Part shown: piece after piece, positions 8,539-18,059 of the stretch
How the letters are laid out: each line of letters begins with the position of its first letter
Position numbering within the stretch: position 1 is the first letter of the stretch
Assembly: GCF_000003605.2 (NCBI RefSeq)
Contig: NW_003152757.1
Span: 108,610-126,857 of the forward strand
Source of the DNA: Saccoglossus kowalevskii
Taxonomy: Eukaryota > Hemichordata > Enteropneusta > Harrimaniidae
Length of the DNA: 18,248 nucleotides
Direction: 5' to 3'
Notes under the pieces: generated by a model
Told to the model about the DNA's origin: nothing
Databases searched by the model: none
Seen by the model: only the letters and a program-made list of their open reading frames with translations
Program-made: the position numbers and the translations under genes

Positions 8539-9957
8539 TTACTCATCCTGTTCATCGTCAACATCATCGACGTCGTCAGAGTCAGAATTAGAGCCTGAGT
8601 CTTCGTCGCTTGTGCTCCACAGACGATCTCCGCAAAGCCAATTCAAAATGTGCTGCCTCTTGTCTACAGAGACCGCACTCTCATCGCGGGTTTTAACGTT
8701 CTCCCGCGTCAATGGTGCACAGCGTGTCACGGGGCTGACATGTTCATTGTTACCTTCATCCTCACTGCTATCATTGACATGATTAAGCTGCATTTGCAAG
8801 TCAGTCAATGTCCTCGGCGTTTCTGTCACCATCTCGCTTTTTCCTGTGTCTTCATTATAAATTAGCGACACGGTTTTATGCTTGTTGGCGGGATTGTCAC
8901 AGTCGCTAATAGATTCAAAGTGCATCGCTGTAGTGTTAGCAGGGTATGACACACGTCTGGCTATCTTTGGAACAACCTGACGCTCGCTTCGATGTAGCGT
9001 GAAGCCCAGTTTGGGATATGATCGTTCAACATTCCTACTCCATTTGTCACGGTCCCTAAAAGTATCCCGTACGTTAATAGGCCTGTTTTTTAAGACACCG
9101 TTGACACTTGCGTGGTTTGTAATTTTGTTGGTATACGTGTCTTTCCTGATGTTGTTTGCAGTGTCTGTCCTTGCCGTATGGGGTCGAAAAGATTCTATAA
9201 TTCTTTTCTCATCTTCGTCAGTTTTCACCGGAAAGTTAATTTCCAAAACAGAACTCAGTGGGGAGCTGCAGTTGGTCATAACGCTAATGGGTCGTAGATT
9301 TTTATCCGTCCTAGCGGTCATCTTTATTCCACTGTTTCCACTGGCAATCGAACCGCTGCTACTCCTATCAAACACAAACGAGACTCGTCTTTCTTTTTGC
9401 AGTGTCACTATCGCCGGAGAACTGTTCCTTTTCGGTCGCGTGATTTCAGGTCGCGATGCGAGTCCGCTGCCATAGCTAGTCAATGAGTTAGAACTACCGA
9501 CGTGTCGAAGAGGTAACACTGTCGACGAGTTCTCGCGACTTATACTGCTACGTAAATTCTCATCGGATCTCACATACGGAAGTCGACTGTTAGTCGAACC
9601 AGGGAGAGAATATCCAGTAATCGGTGGGAACTGTGATGGCTTTGATAACACCTTTGGCTCAATCACAGCCGTACTCGAAGACGACTTATTCAACAATCGG
9701 TGGCGGTACAGGTCGGAGAATGTCCTAGAGCGAATCATTTCGTGTTTTCCTCGTGCCATCTCGATTCCCCGTATATGCCGGACCTCAGACTTGAGTCGAC
9801 CGCCGCTAACCCGGGGAGTCGCAATTTGTCGACGGGGAACTACGAACTCTCCCGCTGAATTCCAGTGATCCAAATCATCCTCCGATACTAGTATCCTGGG
9901 TGCGTTCTCCGTGGCCGGTACTGTCCACTGACTGCCCGGATTGCTATTGGCCGGCAT
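8539..9957 (-). CDS. Serine-rich, probably disordered protein with PP1-docking and PKA-type motifs, 472 aa, family unknown
   Basis: This is a continuous frame from ATG (9955-9957) to TAA (8539-8541), with an in-frame TGA at 9973-9975, six codons upstream, so this ATG is the first methionine. I do not recognise the family and see no folded domain, signal peptide or membrane segment. About 64 of 472 residues are serine and only four are cysteine, which suggests an intracellular disordered protein. Motifs in order: RSRTFS at 76-81 (Akt/SGK-type RxRxxS); KRNSSP at 176-181; RVSF at 191-194 after KER, a canonical PP1-docking RVxF motif overlapping PKA-type RRVS; a second RRVS followed by Tyr at 334-338; SSEDE at 397-401 (CK2-type); KRQHILNWL at 433-441, a possible short helix; and an acidic tail at 451-472 with 13 of 22 residues Asp/Glu, including DDV repeats. 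By inference it is a phosphorylation-regulated scaffold or PP1 regulator. It may be a single-exon gene or one large exon; the start is the least certain part. GC content is visibly above the flanks. Confidence 0.8.
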   Translation of the reverse strand: MPANSNPGSQWTVPATENAPRILVSEDDLDHWNSAGEFVVPRRQIATPRVSGGRLKSEVRHIRGIEMARGKHEMIRSRTFSDLYRHRLLNKSSSSTAVIEPKVLSKPSQFPPITGYSLPGSTNSRLPYVRSDENLRSSISRENSSTVLPLRHVGSSNSLTSYGSGLASRPEITRPKRNSSPAIVTLQKERRVSFVFDRSSSGSIASGNSGIKMTARTDKNLRPISVMTNCSSPLSSVLEINFPVKTDEDEKRIIESFRPHTARTDTANNIRKDTYTNKITNHASVNGVLKNRPINVRDTFRDRDKWSRNVERSYPKLGFTLHRSERQVVPKIARRVSYPANTTAMHFESISDCDNPANKHKTVSLIYNEDTGKSEMVTETPRTLTDLQMQLNHVNDSSEDEGNNEHVSPVTRCAPLTRENVKTRDESAVSVDKRQHILNWLCGDRLWSTSDEDSGSNSDSDDVDDVDDEQDE

Positions 9958-10313
9958 GTGCTTGGTAAATAATCACATGTTCGCAGTTAATCATCAACTT
10001 AATCGATCCATTAACCACACGGCCACTGGTACCTGTGGAAAAAACCGACACGTAAAATTAATAATTCGACGATGGATTCAACTTCTACAGAAGCACTTTA
10101 GTTTTGCTCGACTCGACCAGTCAACCACAGACACACACTTACCAATAACAGCCACAGCTATTTACTCAAACGCTACAGTTACAATAATATCACAATAAGC
10201 TTAAAATAGCAACAACATATCAGTCACGAACTGCACATGCGCAGTCTCGTTAACTATGTTTTGGGACAGTCTGCGAAGCAATGTCGTGACCAAACTATAG
10301 TTCATAATCACGT

Positions 10314-10321
10314 TGACGTCA
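10314..10321. promoter_or_regulatory. cAMP response element TGACGTCA
   Basis: This is a full 8-bp palindromic CRE, the binding site of CREB/ATF bZIP dimers, about 360 bp upstream of the start codon of the minus-strand gene. The match is exact. Function is inferred from position. Confidence 0.45.
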
Positions 10322-10574
10322 GAGACGGATGTTTAAAACATGAATATGTGACTAATCGGACCATAAACTGAATTGTAATCAATTTTCACCTGCCAAAACA
10401 TCGTTATCATGACACAATGTCAATGTTAATATCTTTTAATTTGCTTATTTCGTATACGGATATCTCGGCGGAATGCGAACCATTATTGCCAATTGAGGGC
10501 GCAGTGTAACTTGATTTATCAGAAAACAATTTATTTCCGGCTGATAATGAGCGTGTGGATGAATATTACACTTA

Positions 10575-10586
10575 TATGACGTCATA
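10575..10586. promoter_or_regulatory. cAMP response element within a 12-bp palindrome
   Basis: TATGACGTCATA is a perfect 12-bp palindrome centred on a full CRE (10577-10584), about 620 bp upstream of the start codon at 9957. It is the second CRE upstream of the same gene. Confidence 0.4.
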
Positions 10587-10600
10587 GGAATCACTGCCAT

Positions 10601-13600
10601 GTGTCTGAGGCAATTCATAAATCTCCAACACTTTTATAACTGTAGTTGATATTCGTCGAGTGCTGCAAGTTGAGCATGATGTGATCACTCCCTTCAACAC
10701 ACTTGATATAACTACTTGGCTGTGTGCTATAAGGTTCATTTTGATAAAGAAAATAGTCAGAATAAATTCATTTTGATTATGGCAAACCATACTCTAGCAC
10801 CAGCCTTAGCAGTCTTCCTAAAAAACAGCTATGGAACAAAACAGCAACAACTATCAGTGTATTAGGCTACATTTTGTGTTCATTCTGTATTCACCATTGG
10901 CTGCAAATTGTCTTTATTGTTTTTGATTTGTTTTATTTTTTTTTAGAAAAGTTTTTATTTTTTGTTTTCTTTTTTAGATTGTAGTTTGTTTTAATTTCTT
11001 TCTGTAAGACCCTTTTTATCCTTTCCTAAGGATTTTATGCGTCTAATAAAAAAAAAATAAAAAAAAAAATATACTCCACCCCCACCTACCCCCACCGTGG
11101 ACCGTGCATTGAGTGTACTTGCTAGATGGTTATTAATATAATGCTGATATTATTTCGATAGGATGACAAGGATACAAACACTAAGTTACGGTGTTTCCAG
11201 GTTGGCGAATAAGATTACAATCCGATACTTGTATACGTTGCTGGTTATTTTATACCAGTAGCTTCTAGATCGGGTCCAAATTCTGACAAACTACTAATAA
11301 ACTATGCTAGTCTCGTTCGATCTTGCAAGTTCAGTAACTAATCAGAACAGGTGTTATATTTCGCTTTCTACTCGAGGCACTATTTCCGTCAGAGGAAGGC
11401 TGTGTGAACTCGATGTGCACAGGCAGTTGGGTAGATAGATATACATGTATCGGTGAACAAGGACCTGCGCATGCGTTGAAAGCACTCACTTGACCTTAAT
11501 TGCAAATGACCGTCGAGATCTCGTTGAGACTGAGAGAAACATCATAAGACTCATACAGTATTCTATTCAGTAGTACCATCGCATTCACTCTTATAAATAG
11601 TGTGGTTTCCATGAACGTGAACAGTGGACGCGAGGGCAGGAAGGATGAGACACGATTGGGCGAGGGGCGGGCAAAACCAAGTCTCGTGGCTTTTTTGTTG
11701 TTGAAAGCAAACTCGGCGGCCATTTTAAGATTACGGTATATTGCTGATATTACACATGAACTATATGCTGTTTGGTATGTGCACTCTGTAAATATTTACA
11801 GTCTTTGAACAAAGCAACATTAATACCAAGAATTATGGGTAATTAATTCATACAATGGGTAATTTTATCGTGTAAATTTGGGTCGTGACAATGTAGCACA
11901 TCTGTGAGACCTTACTTGGCTAAGTACGCTGCCAGAAACCATGGCAATTATGTGATATTTGTTTTATATATGGTATCAAGTACAGAATAAAAGAGAGTGA
12001 TCTTATTTTTTATGTATTTGTCTGTTGCCATGACACTGACTAGCCGCCACTAACTTATCAACTTTGCCCAATCGACAACTTTGTTACTTCTATATTGAGT
12101 TTTGAAACGCGTTGTTTTTCTGTTAGTAAGGTATGGAGCATTGTGTATAGACCAACAAATATAGTTTGATTGTTGAAGTGTCGATATACACTTCCTCGAA
12201 TTCACTTCTACCAGGTGTTTAATATTTCCAATAAAAATAAATGACACTGAGGGTCATAGCACTAACACTTTTGTATACAACCATTTTAAAAGTCCGTGGA
12301 TGTGGCTGTGAAATATATTCCTGACGATGGTTACAATATCCGCCTGAGGTACCCTGGAATATCTCGTTGTTATGCTTAACACAATAATTAGAATTATCTG
12401 ACTATACAACTTTAGCTCAAAGTAATTTCAAAATACTGACAATAGGAAGAAAAGTCACGGGTGAACTCCGTTTTACATATATACTGTAATTTAAACAGAA
12501 ATCTAGAGTTATCGTCAAATTGTATATTCTACGCACATTATTGTATTCAATAATTCATGATTTTCATTTAAAATCTATTGTGAAATTCATTTCCGTCTCG
12601 TTAAATTAAAAAAAAAAACTGAATAAATGGGACAGCCCGTAAATGATAACTCAACGCAGCTGTGACTAGAAGCAATGGAATTAATATCATGAAGCAAATT
12701 TCCTGAGCTTTATACCAAGCTTTCCTGAATTAACAGACTGCTTATTCGATGCACTCTATTTTACCAGCGGTAGAACAGAGTGGTGGTAAACTTATCTCTC
12801 TTTTCGTTATCAAAATGCCATGTTTATCTTGTTAATGTATTTAAGGCAATAACACCAAAAACATGCCAATACTAGTACTTCCTTCTCAGATTATATTTGA
12901 ACTGTTAAAGTACTGGTATTAACCTAATTCGCCTTAGTTGTTTAGATTGCATAAACATGCCGTAATATATTGCCACACAGGTGGTTGTTTTAAATCCCAT
13001 CTCCACGTCCGCCGTCTACTGTTTTGTAATCTCCGGGATTGATATGTTTCCCATATCGTCGTGATGATATCGAAACAATGTCCAGATTTCTGAAAGTGAC
13101 GTCGCCGAGCACGTGCATAAAATGCATAATTAAAGCAGAAGTATATATACATCAGCTTACGGACCAGAATACATATTTAACAACAGCTTTCGTAGTCCTG
13201 GAGACCGTATGTGAAACTGCCTTAATAAATATGCACGGGGTCGACGGCGTAAGGTAAATCACAGTTTGACCTTACTCCGGGTCACACGTAATCTTCCGTT
13301 GCTGCCCGAGTTAAGCCAGTGTTCCTGTGGGCGGATTGCATTGTTATCCTTCAAACTCGTAGCTGCGCAAAACACACAGCAATAACGATAAATATAGTAT
13401 TGAGCTGAGTTCCTGGTGTTTTAATCATTGTATGATACCGCCAAATATCAGCCACACGCTCACTGTTTTGCCAACAAAGTAGCAATATTGATATTAGCTT
13501 ACCAACACAAACTGTTGTATTTAAAATATTAATATTGCAATATATTCACAGTAAAATAAATCTATAACATTCATTGTCCATATTTAAGCTATCGCGGCGC

Positions 13601-14701
13601 GTTCGAATTTCATGTAAACTGCTGTGCTGGTTGCGAATAGACGTTACCCAACCACACAATTTAACATAGTCCCATGCTAGTTCCCGGTTTCCGGTTTCAG
13701 GGAATGTAACACAGACATAAATATATTTAAAAATATAATTTAAATTTTGGATAACTAGTTAAACTAGAATACAAGGGCAATGACGTTTTTGTTGTTGTAT
13801 TAATTAAAAAGAAAATCATTATAAATACTTTATCGCGTGACAGTGCTTACAATGCCGATCTTCAGAAATAATTCTGGTTAAATTTTTGAAAATTTTAATG
13901 TAATTTTAGTTAACAGTTTGGCAACCATGTTCGACTACATATGATGAGAACGACCAGGTTGTTGGGCCATCACATTTACTGTTTTTAAAATTAAAATAAA
14001 GCATTCCATTCGCAGACTATGACTATGTTTTGGTGTCATAGCAACAAAACTAAGCCACTGACAGAATAATCAATCAATACTCCTGTCGACATTTTATCTC
14101 TACTACTTTTATGGATGGTTGGTGTCATGTTTAGAAAGGAATGCATACTTATAATTTAAATATTTCAATTCAATTATGTTAAAATACGAACTATTCTCAG
14201 TTACTTGATGATTAAAACATGTTTCTCGATATTCAGGACAAAATTTTGTGTATGTTATTTTACGGCTGTCATAGTTTTCAATGTATTTTATACGCGTTGT
14301 ATCTGTTGCATGGGACCCACATCGAATAAGACGCGGCGCGATGATTCTTTTCAGTGTAATTTAAAATTCTCATTAAGTCACGATAGTCAAATTTAATGGA
14401 AGAATACCATGAAAACAAAATAAACAAAATGGACTTCGCTCAAAAGTTATAAAATTACACAATTCATTGTAACAACATACAGCAATGTGAACACGGCCGT
14501 GTGTACGCTTCAATATATCTGTCTAAAAGTATATAATGAAGCATCAAGAATCAAAGGACATCATTGAGATTTTCTACTCATAACATCCGGGTATTATAAC
14601 ATTCCATAATTATATTTACGGGTAATTCACAACACAACGCAGAAACGATATTCTACTTATCGACAGATAATCTCCCATGTGTTCTAACTTATGTTTATCC
14701 C
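10601..14701. other. Noncoding stretch, no gene recognised
   Basis: All frames are short and have no protein-like features. The stretch holds the T-rich/A-rich/C-rich block at 10914-11096, an NRF1-like TGCGCATGCG near 11465-11475, an isolated CACGTG near 13110 and AT-rich runs around 13720-13920. A weak plus-strand frame at 14205-14396 (63 codons, cysteine-rich by chance) is not supported as a gene. No transposon ends or RNA genes were recognised. Confidence 0.5.
10914..11096 (+). other. T-rich, A-rich and C-rich low-complexity block with AATAAA and a small hairpin
   Basis: From about 10914 to 11005 the plus strand is dominated by T runs, including acceptor-like tracts ending in TTTTAG. ATCCTT and AAGGAT (11018-11023 and 11028-11033) can pair across a 4-base loop. 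AATAAA at 11045-11050 opens an A10-T-A11 run to 11069, and a C-rich stretch (11074-11096) follows. The order hairpin, AATAAA, A-run resembles the 3' end of a retroposed transcript or of a LINE/SINE. No body of such an element and no target site duplication could be identified. It may be simple low-complexity DNA. Confidence 0.4.
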
Positions 14702-15117
14702 AGGACACCCAGCTGAAACAAAAACTCCCATTGGCCTAACAACTAATCAACAAAGGACACCCGGCTGATACGCAGACCCTCATTGGCCCAAAAACTAATC
14801 ATCCTAAGAAACTCAACTGAAACACGAATCTTCATTGGCCCAATAACTAATTACCCCCAAAACACTAAGCTGAAATACGGAGACCCATTGGCCCAATAAC
14901 TAATCACCCCCAAAACACTAATCTGAAACACGGAGACTCAATGGCCCAATAACTAATCACCCCAAAACACCAAGCTGAAACACGAACCAGAATTCGGTAA
15001 ACAATTAATTATCAAAGGACACCAAGCTAATACATGACCCCTTATAAGTCTAACTAACCATCCAAATATACCGAGCTAATACACCATGTGTCATTGGTTC
15101 ATTTCTATTATACAATT
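14702..15117. repeat. Diverged minisatellite, eight units of about 52 bp
   Basis: Units start near 14702, 14754, 14806, 14859, 14912, 14964, 15016 and 15065, so the period is 49-53 bp. Most units begin with a version of AAAACACCAAGCTGA (AGGACACC in units 1, 2 and 7), continue with A-rich bases and a core ATTGGCCCAATAACTAAT, and end with CACCCC or a decayed form. ATTGG is kept in units 1, 2, 3, 4 and 8. In units 3 and 4 it forms a full dyad ATTGG-C-CCAAT (14834-14844 and 14887-14897). Units 3 to 5 are the most alike and the edge units are the most diverged, the usual pattern of an ageing tandem array. The dyad equals two facing CCAAT boxes, the NF-Y motif, but no gene lies close by. Confidence 0.9.
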
Positions 15118-16333
15118 AAAATAAATAACCATCAATTATTCATTATTTTTCGACTTTTTACTTTATCAATATTCAACCATCGAATTTTTTGAAATTCAAA
15201 TTATCCTGATTAAGTTATCTACACCGACGAAACGAATAACAGGCATTTCTACGCCATGTTTTTTCCGGCACATACAAATGCAAACACCAACTGCCAGGGA
15301 AAGTACACCGAGGAGATTGTATTTTATCGACTTCGTATTGTACGTTCAATATTGCATTGTTGCGGAAAATATCAAAATTCAATACTTTATTCAATTTAAA
15401 CCAATTTACTACCCATATGCATTACGGAACTAGGTACGCTGTGTTCACAAATAGTATACACGGTTTGTGAAAAAAAAACAATTTACTCAAATTGGAGGAA
15501 GTATACGTCCATGGTTTAAATTTGTGAAAAGAATCACCAAAGGGTTACCTGAAAAAATGTCGCAAGATTGATATACTATTTGTTTGAATAGTTCTACAAC
15601 TACATATTAAAATTGAATAATATTATTATATATTCTGATTTGTCTTTATAATAGCGTGTCTCAATAAAATCAATGTACAAACACATTTCTTGTGTTATAT
15701 AGGGGTGAAATTGAAGAATGCAATTTCAAGTCAAATACGTTTGAAAAGAAGAGTGCCTCAGGGGATCATTATCGCTTGCAATCGGACTAATATACTACTG
15801 CTTTAGCACCAGACGTCCCGATTGTTCGCCGTCAGCATTGTCGAAGTCCATTGTAAGTTTCACGATTTATCCGCAACACTGCTTGTACTATGGCATATCT
15901 ACTTCGTACCTAGTGATTGGGCATTATGATCAAAACAAACAATCTCAACTAAAGTTATGGTAATGCTGCCAAATCGTAAAGAAGACAGTTTTCCCATATC
16001 ACAGTTTATGTGTCTATGATCATCACTTTATACGGACCTTAAGACTCAATGACAACTCAACAACTTTGTTCGCTGTACATATGTCAGTCCATTGCGATGC
16101 ACAAAGAGGTCATTGCACTTACAACATGCTTCACTACAATGGATAGCAGAACATTTCGCGTATTTCACTAATTATGCGTATATGACTCTTTACAGAGGAA
16201 TTATCTAAATCTCGATGAAACGACGGTTTAAATTCGTGAATTAGCCGAACTACCACTTACCCAGTGTGTCCCTTGTAGCTGTTCAACAATGTGACTGAGT
16301 CATCGTCGTTTCTGTTGCGGAATAAATATGTGG

Positions 16334-16350
16334 GGGTCAGAGGTTGACCC
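16334..16350. promoter_or_regulatory. IR5-type nuclear receptor half-site pair
   Basis: GGGTCA and TGACCC face each other across a 5-bp spacer, giving a perfect 6-bp-arm inverted repeat of the RGGTCA half-site used by nuclear receptors. IR5 is not the commonest spacing and no gene is attached, so this is a motif match only. Confidence 0.25.
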
Positions 16351-16515
16351 TCGCTTTGTGCTAACTGCCTCATGTAATATGTTTGGCGTATAACAAAAAA
16401 AGGAACGATTCACGTCATTTACAGAAGAAATCGGCTTAGAGTTATCGTTCGGACTAAATTATAATTCATATTCTGCAGTCAAAACGATTAATTTGCATAC
16501 GATTCCATGTTCAAC

Positions 16516-16537
16516 ATGGCGCCATATAATGACGTCA
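16516..16537. promoter_or_regulatory. Palindrome ATGGCGCCAT followed by a full CRE
   Basis: The 10-bp palindrome ATGGCGCCAT (16516-16525) is followed four bases later by TGACGTCA (16530-16537), the third full CRE of the window. The pair of GC-containing palindromes in AT-rich DNA could mark a promoter or enhancer of a gene lying outside the window. No coding sequence follows on either strand within reach. Confidence 0.3.
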
Positions 16538-17748
16538 TGGCATACTCACTGGTTGTATCTACCATAAAAGACACATGTTTTATTATCGCATATAAATAAC
16601 TTACTGACGTGACGTTTTAAATACCAATACACGTAAAAACTGATTTCACCATTTCTTGGAAAATTACACAAGTTAGCAAACTCTTCTTTCGGTTCAGAAA
16701 AATGTGTGAGAGAAAACTCTGTTTTCTTCGTAGGTCACAGAAAGTTTTGCCCTCAATACATTCCGATGTGTGTATTATTTGCGTTTATGTGCATAAACAC
16801 ATTGTGTAGTATTCCCAGCATAATTTGTCGATAATCGTTACTGCACGATTATTTTATTTGGAGGACTTTCAATTGACGTTTAACGGATAAGACGGAAAGA
16901 TTACAACACGAAGTTACAGTAATTGACACTAGAAGTTTGAATCTCAATCAAACATTCCATTTCAAATAATTTTAAAATATTAGTGAAAGTGAAAAAATGT
17001 TTCCTAAGCTTAAGTTCGCAATGTGGTCATTCGTCTGCCAATGTACTATGATGTCGTGTAACATACATTAAATCTCCGGATGACGTAGAGTGTCGATCTG
17101 GGTCACTAAAGATTTGTTAAACGCAACTCACTTAAGAACCTACCTTTGTGTGCAGTATTTCATCAGCAAAGTATTTTTTAAAAGCATGCACCCTTTAAAC
17201 GATATCTGGCTCACTGAACACAAATCCGATCCCTTATTCACATTTCCAATCATCTTCCTTCCAAAAAACCTTTGCCTTACTAAACCCTTTGATATGCGAA
17301 TTTAACCCATGACAGTTGCACGACACTTTTTTCTTACCATTGGTTATTTAATCAGATCATAGTGTTGCATGGTAAGTTTCAACGCACTGGCCTTCTGTCA
17401 GTCAACGGATACCCACGTTAAATGTGAGATTGCAATTGCGTTCGCGATGGGCCCGGGGGCTGTTAACGCAATGGCATTACATTTCATTCTTCGTCAATAC
17501 AATAATAATCTGTATACGTCTGGTCACACAGAGCAACATAAACCCACTCGAACACACCACCCATCCGACCTGGTTCACTCCAAAATTGCCGACAATGTCC
17601 GATCCACGCAATAAAATATAGAGCAGGACCATTACACAACACTACACAATCAACATTTTATCAAACTTGCATGACGTTCGTTTTAGTGTTGTGACACATA
17701 ATAGTGGATATTAAGAAGTGGTTTAGGTGCCAATATTGCTGTGGATGT

Positions 17749-17857
17749 GTCAGAGTGTTGTGATTGTACTAATAATCACAATAATAAATTGGTAGCAGTC
17801 AAAGTGTTGTGATTGTACTAATAATCACAATAATAAATTGGTAGCAGTCAGAGTGTT
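17749..17857. repeat. 49-bp tandem repeat, 2.2 copies
   Basis: Two full 49-bp units and the first bases of a third repeat head to tail, with a single difference (GAGTG versus AAGTG after the shared CA). Each full unit contains an inverted repeat TTGTGATT/AATCACAA with 8-bp arms and an 8-base loop, able to form a hairpin in single strands. Near identity indicates a recent duplication. Confidence 0.93.
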
Positions 17858-18059
17858 AAGACACTACTTTAACCCTAATCGTGTAAGCCCCATGTACTTT
17901 TACATTCACTTAACCACATATAGGTTAAACCTAGATGTATACAACCAAATAGTCACAGGCGCTGACAGCTTGCCATTTGAACAACTCCACCGTGTTTCAA
18001 CAAAATTCAATTCAAAAGCTTCAATTTCTAGCATACAGAAGATTTATGAAATCTACAAT

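Larger units (their letters stand above)
9958..10600 (-). promoter_or_regulatory. Candidate 5' UTR and promoter region of the minus-strand gene
   Basis: This region lies directly upstream of the ATG at 9957. It contains an NRF1-like site at 10232-10243 (TGCACATGCGCA, one mismatch to the usual consensus) and two complete TGACGTCA elements. No convincing TATA box or initiator was identified, and the transcription start is not determinable by eye. An upstream noncoding exon is possible. The plus-strand open frame 9941-10198 over this region has no protein-like features and is regarded as chance. Confidence 0.45.
15118..17748. other. Noncoding stretch, no gene recognised
   Basis: This is AT-rich sequence without credible open frames. 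The overlapping plus-strand frames at 17369-17614 and 17424-17621 are short and featureless. Motifs of note are a nuclear-receptor-like inverted repeat at 16334-16350 and a palindrome plus CRE at 16516-16537. I see no RNA gene or transposon ends. Confidence 0.5.

Noticed and set aside
8999-9475. 158-codon open frame on the plus strand with hydrophobic stretches
   Set aside because: It lies entirely antisense to the 472-codon gene. Long antisense frames arise from the codon pattern of the real gene, and its translation has no recognisable features.
9941-10198. 85-codon plus-strand frame upstream of the gene
   Set aside because: It overlaps the start of the minus-strand gene, has no protein-like features and covers the likely 5' UTR/promoter.
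13591-13620. GTTCGAAT resembling a tRNA T-loop
   Set aside because: No matching acceptor stem, D-arm or anticodon arm could be found around it. No other tRNA-like signals occur in the window.
14702-15117. CRISPR-like appearance of the regularly spaced repeats
   Set aside because: The units follow each other without unique spacers and diverge along their whole length. The setting is eukaryotic, so this is a minisatellite.
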